From assembly GCA_937892105.1 (NCBI GenBank), contig CALAUZ010000396.1, positions 1 through 16,407 of the forward strand: DNA of 16,407 bases. Direction: 5' to 3'. Shown here one piece after another: positions 14,755 to 16,407 of this stretch (the stretch's first letter is position 1; the number at the start of each line of letters is the position of its first letter). Made by a program: the position numbers and the translations under genes. The DNA comes from an uncultured Fretibacterium sp. GTDB lineage: Bacteria > Synergistota > Synergistia > Synergistales > Aminobacteriaceae. The notes under the pieces were generated by a model. It had not been told where the DNA came from and did not search any database. It saw only the letters and a list, made by a program, of their open reading frames with translations.

Positions 14755-16170
14755 ATGGAACACATTGTAAGCGGCAATCAAATGCTGATTGGCCTTCTCA
14801 TCGGGATAGTAATACTGATATGCCTTGTTCTTACGACGAAAGTACAGGCATTCCTCGCGCTAATTCTTGCGACAGTCATCGTTGGTGCAATCGGCGGTAT
14901 GCCCCTGCTTAACACGTCCTACATAGGGGCAGACGGTCTCTCACACAGCGGGAGCATAATATCGTCAATCTCGAATGGATTTGGCGGAACTCTCGGAAGC
15001 ATAGGAATAATCATAGGCTTCGGAGTAATGATGGGACAGCTGTTCGAGGCTACAGGAGCAGCAAAACGCATGGCATATACATTCCTTCGCATGTTCGGAC
15101 GCGGACGTGAGGAAGAGGCTTTAGCGTTCACCGGTTTCCTTGTCTCAATACCTATTTTCTGCGACTCCGGCTTTGTTGTTCTTGCCCCAATAGCAAAGGC
15201 ATTATCTCGCGTAACGAAGAAATCGCTTATAGCTCTGGGCGTTGCTCTTGCGGCGGGACTGGTTATTACACACTCGCTTGTTCCTCCAACGCCTGGCCCT
15301 CTTGGTGTCTGCGGAATATTCGGAGTTGATGTAGGGCTGTATATTCTTGCCAGCATAGTATTGGCACTTCCTATGGCTATAGGGTGCATAATGTATGCGA
15401 GAATGTCCCTTGCGAAGAAATACTACTGGCTGCTCAACGACAATGACGAAGTAGTGAAAGCAGAATACCAGAAGCCTGATTATGACGCGGCGTTCAACAT
15501 GGATATGACGGGAGTACCTGGAACGATGGAGTCATTCATGCCGTTAATTCTCCCGATAATATTAATCCTCATCAACACGGTAGCTTCAGCCCTGAAGATG
15601 ACGACAGGTTTCATGCAGCCGATTATCTTCTTGGGACAGCCGATAGTAGCGGTTGGACTTGGACTTCTTGTGGCGATATTCACACTTGCGCGGACATTAA
15701 CCCGTGAGCAGGCACTTGCAGAAATGGAAAAGGGAATGGCCAGTGCAGGAATAATACTGCTAGTTACAGGCGGCGGCGGAGCATTGGGACGAATAATTCA
15801 GGACTCAGGTCTTGGAACGTACATGGCGAAGTACCTTCTGGGAACGTCAATACCTCTTGTCATTCTGCCTCTGGTTATTTCGACGGCGATGCGTTTTGTG
15901 CAGGGTTCAGGGACTGTTGCGATGGTAACGGCGGCCAGCATAACAGCACCTATCCTCAACAATGCGGGGGTTAATCCGTTATTGGGTGTAATTGCGTGCT
16001 GTGTTGGCTCATTGTTCTTCGGGTACTTCAACGACAGCTACTTCTGGGTAGTGAACAGGACGCTGGGAGTAAGCGAGGCCAAAGACCAGATAAAGGTATG
16101 GTCATTCACATCGACTATAGCTTGGGCTGTGGGAGTTGTTGAAGTTGTAGTGTTGAGCTACGTGCTTTAA
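14755..16170 (+). CDS. GntP-family gluconate/sugar-acid permease
   Basis: This 471-residue inner-membrane carrier has about a dozen hydrophobic segments and belongs to the GntP family of proton-coupled gluconate and related acid importers. Characteristic pieces are GFGVMMGQLFEATGAA (about 94-109), SIPIFCDSGFVVLAPIAKAL (130-149), THSLVPPTPGPLG (171-183), and the C-terminal GSGTVAMVTAASI with FFGYFNDSYFWVVNR. The cytoplasmic loop around residues 220-255 is polar and variable. The gene lies 17 bases after pdxA2, with AGGAG 10 bases before its ATG. It most likely imports the same C4 acid that the two upstream enzymes degrade; GntP proteins also carry gluconate, fructuronate or glycerate, so specificity rests on context. 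Confidence 0.93.
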   Translation: MEHIVSGNQMLIGLLIGIVILICLVLTTKVQAFLALILATVIVGAIGGMPLLNTSYIGADGLSHSGSIISSISNGFGGTLGSIGIIIGFGVMMGQLFEATGAAKRMAYTFLRMFGRGREEEALAFTGFLVSIPIFCDSGFVVLAPIAKALSRVTKKSLIALGVALAAGLVITHSLVPPTPGPLGVCGIFGVDVGLYILASIVLALPMAIGCIMYARMSLAKKYYWLLNDNDEVVKAEYQKPDYDAAFNMDMTGVPGTMESFMPLILPIILILINTVASALKMTTGFMQPIIFLGQPIVAVGLGLLVAIFTLARTLTREQALAEMEKGMASAGIILLVTGGGGALGRIIQDSGLGTYMAKYLLGTSIPLVILPLVISTAMRFVQGSGTVAMVTAASITAPILNNAGVNPLLGVIACCVGSLFFGYFNDSYFWVVNRTLGVSEAKDQIKVWSFTSTIAWAVGVVEVVVLSYVL

Positions 16171-16183
16171 AAGCGATTAACGG

Positions 16184-16219
16184 GCAGGTCTTGCAGGAAT
16201 GTGAGGCCTGCTTTTTTTT
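16184..16219 (+). terminator. Rho-independent terminator of the kinase-pdxA2-gntP operon
   Basis: GCAGGTCT (16184-16191) pairs with AGGCCTGC (16204-16211), with one T-G pair, around a 12-base loop. Eight T follow (16212-16219). It lies 13 bases past the gntP stop. Confidence 0.92.
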
Positions 16220-16324
16220 GTGGAAAGATAGCAGTAATACACTAAAGTCTCTATTTCATCATATTCCGCTTGCGTCAACTTCGTTTTTATAGTAAGCCCA
16301 ATTGTAAAACAGTAAAAGTGATAA

Positions 16325-16407
16325 AATAATAAAATAGCATCTTCAGAAGATTATCGTAAAAGAGTAATAGAATATTGCCAAGAGGGCTTCACGTACCGAC
16401 AGACGTG
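16325..16407 (+). mobile_element. IS630-family transposase, N-terminal start of reading frame (runs off window)
   Basis: After an in-frame stop at 16322-16324 the frame reads NNKIASSEDYRKRVIEYCQE and then GFTYRQT to the window end. SEDYRKRVIEY with EG(F/H)TYR is the typical opening helix of the helix-turn-helix domain in IS630/Tc1-mariner-type transposases, usually preceded by MA. Here the codon in the place of ATG is ATA (16334-16336), and no ATG, GTG or TTG lies in frame upstream of the conserved block. The copy may be a decayed one, or may use a non-standard start. No terminal inverted repeat can be set without the other end. The flanking 16220-16324 is AT-rich and shows no supportable gene. 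Confidence 0.6.

Noticed and set aside
14919..15389. Open frame of 156 codons on the minus strand
   Set aside because: It is antisense to gntP. The composition is that of a shadow of a hydrophobic gene, with no family signal.
16177..16290. Minus-strand frame with a protein-like stretch (LTQAEYDEIE)
   Set aside because: It has no ATG, GTG or TTG start in a sensible place and its 3' half runs through the gntP terminator. At most it is a remnant; I cannot support it as a gene.

Overview
The window looks like a chromosomal piece from an anaerobic or gut-type Gram-negative bacterium of moderate GC. Support comes from the exported lipoproteins, the Sec-exported flavodoxin, strong AGGAGG ribosome sites and heavy use of AGG arginine codons. 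Synergistota (Synergistaceae) is my best guess from gene content and codon style. That is an inference, not something the sequence proves.

Left third (1-4674, minus strand). Reading leftward there is a 724-residue lipoprotein with a Cthe_2159-type carbohydrate-binding beta-helix, closed by a strong terminator. Next is a 241-residue lipoprotein that is a paralogue of its N-terminal half. Then comes an ArsR/SmtB metal sensor, and then a CPx-type heavy-metal P-type ATPase with a TTG start, a near-consensus promoter and a CadC-like operator. The ATPase reading frame stops resembling an ATPase just before the expected DKTG phosphorylation motif. It continues in frame as unrelated sequence to the window edge.

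Middle (4675-8852, plus strand). A TPP riboswitch precedes thiT, the substrate-binding subunit of an ECF thiamin transporter. cbiA, cobyrinate a,c-diamide synthase, follows 3 bases later. A second unit encodes a short-chain dehydrogenase, a cytoplasmic flavodoxin and a signal-peptide-bearing flavodoxin paralogue, and ends in a terminator.

Right half (8853-16219, plus strand). murD-ftsW-murG form a tightly overlapping mini-cluster for peptidoglycan precursor synthesis and polymerisation. A catabolic operon follows: a four-carbon acid sugar kinase (DUF1537 family), a PdxA2-type dehydrogenase and a GntP permease, closed by a terminator. Together these would import a C4 sugar acid, most likely D-threonate or D-erythronate, and convert it to dihydroxyacetone phosphate. 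A 14-bp palindrome just upstream is a candidate operator.

The last ~75 bases hold the start of an IS630-type transposase reading frame that lacks a standard start codon and runs off the window. I found no tRNA, rRNA or CRISPR array. No gene-free stretch exceeds 300 bases. I did not find an obviously new defence or mobile system. The most unusual items are the broken ATPase frame, the shared lipoprotein module, the proposed riboswitch expression platform and the skew break inside the kinase gene.
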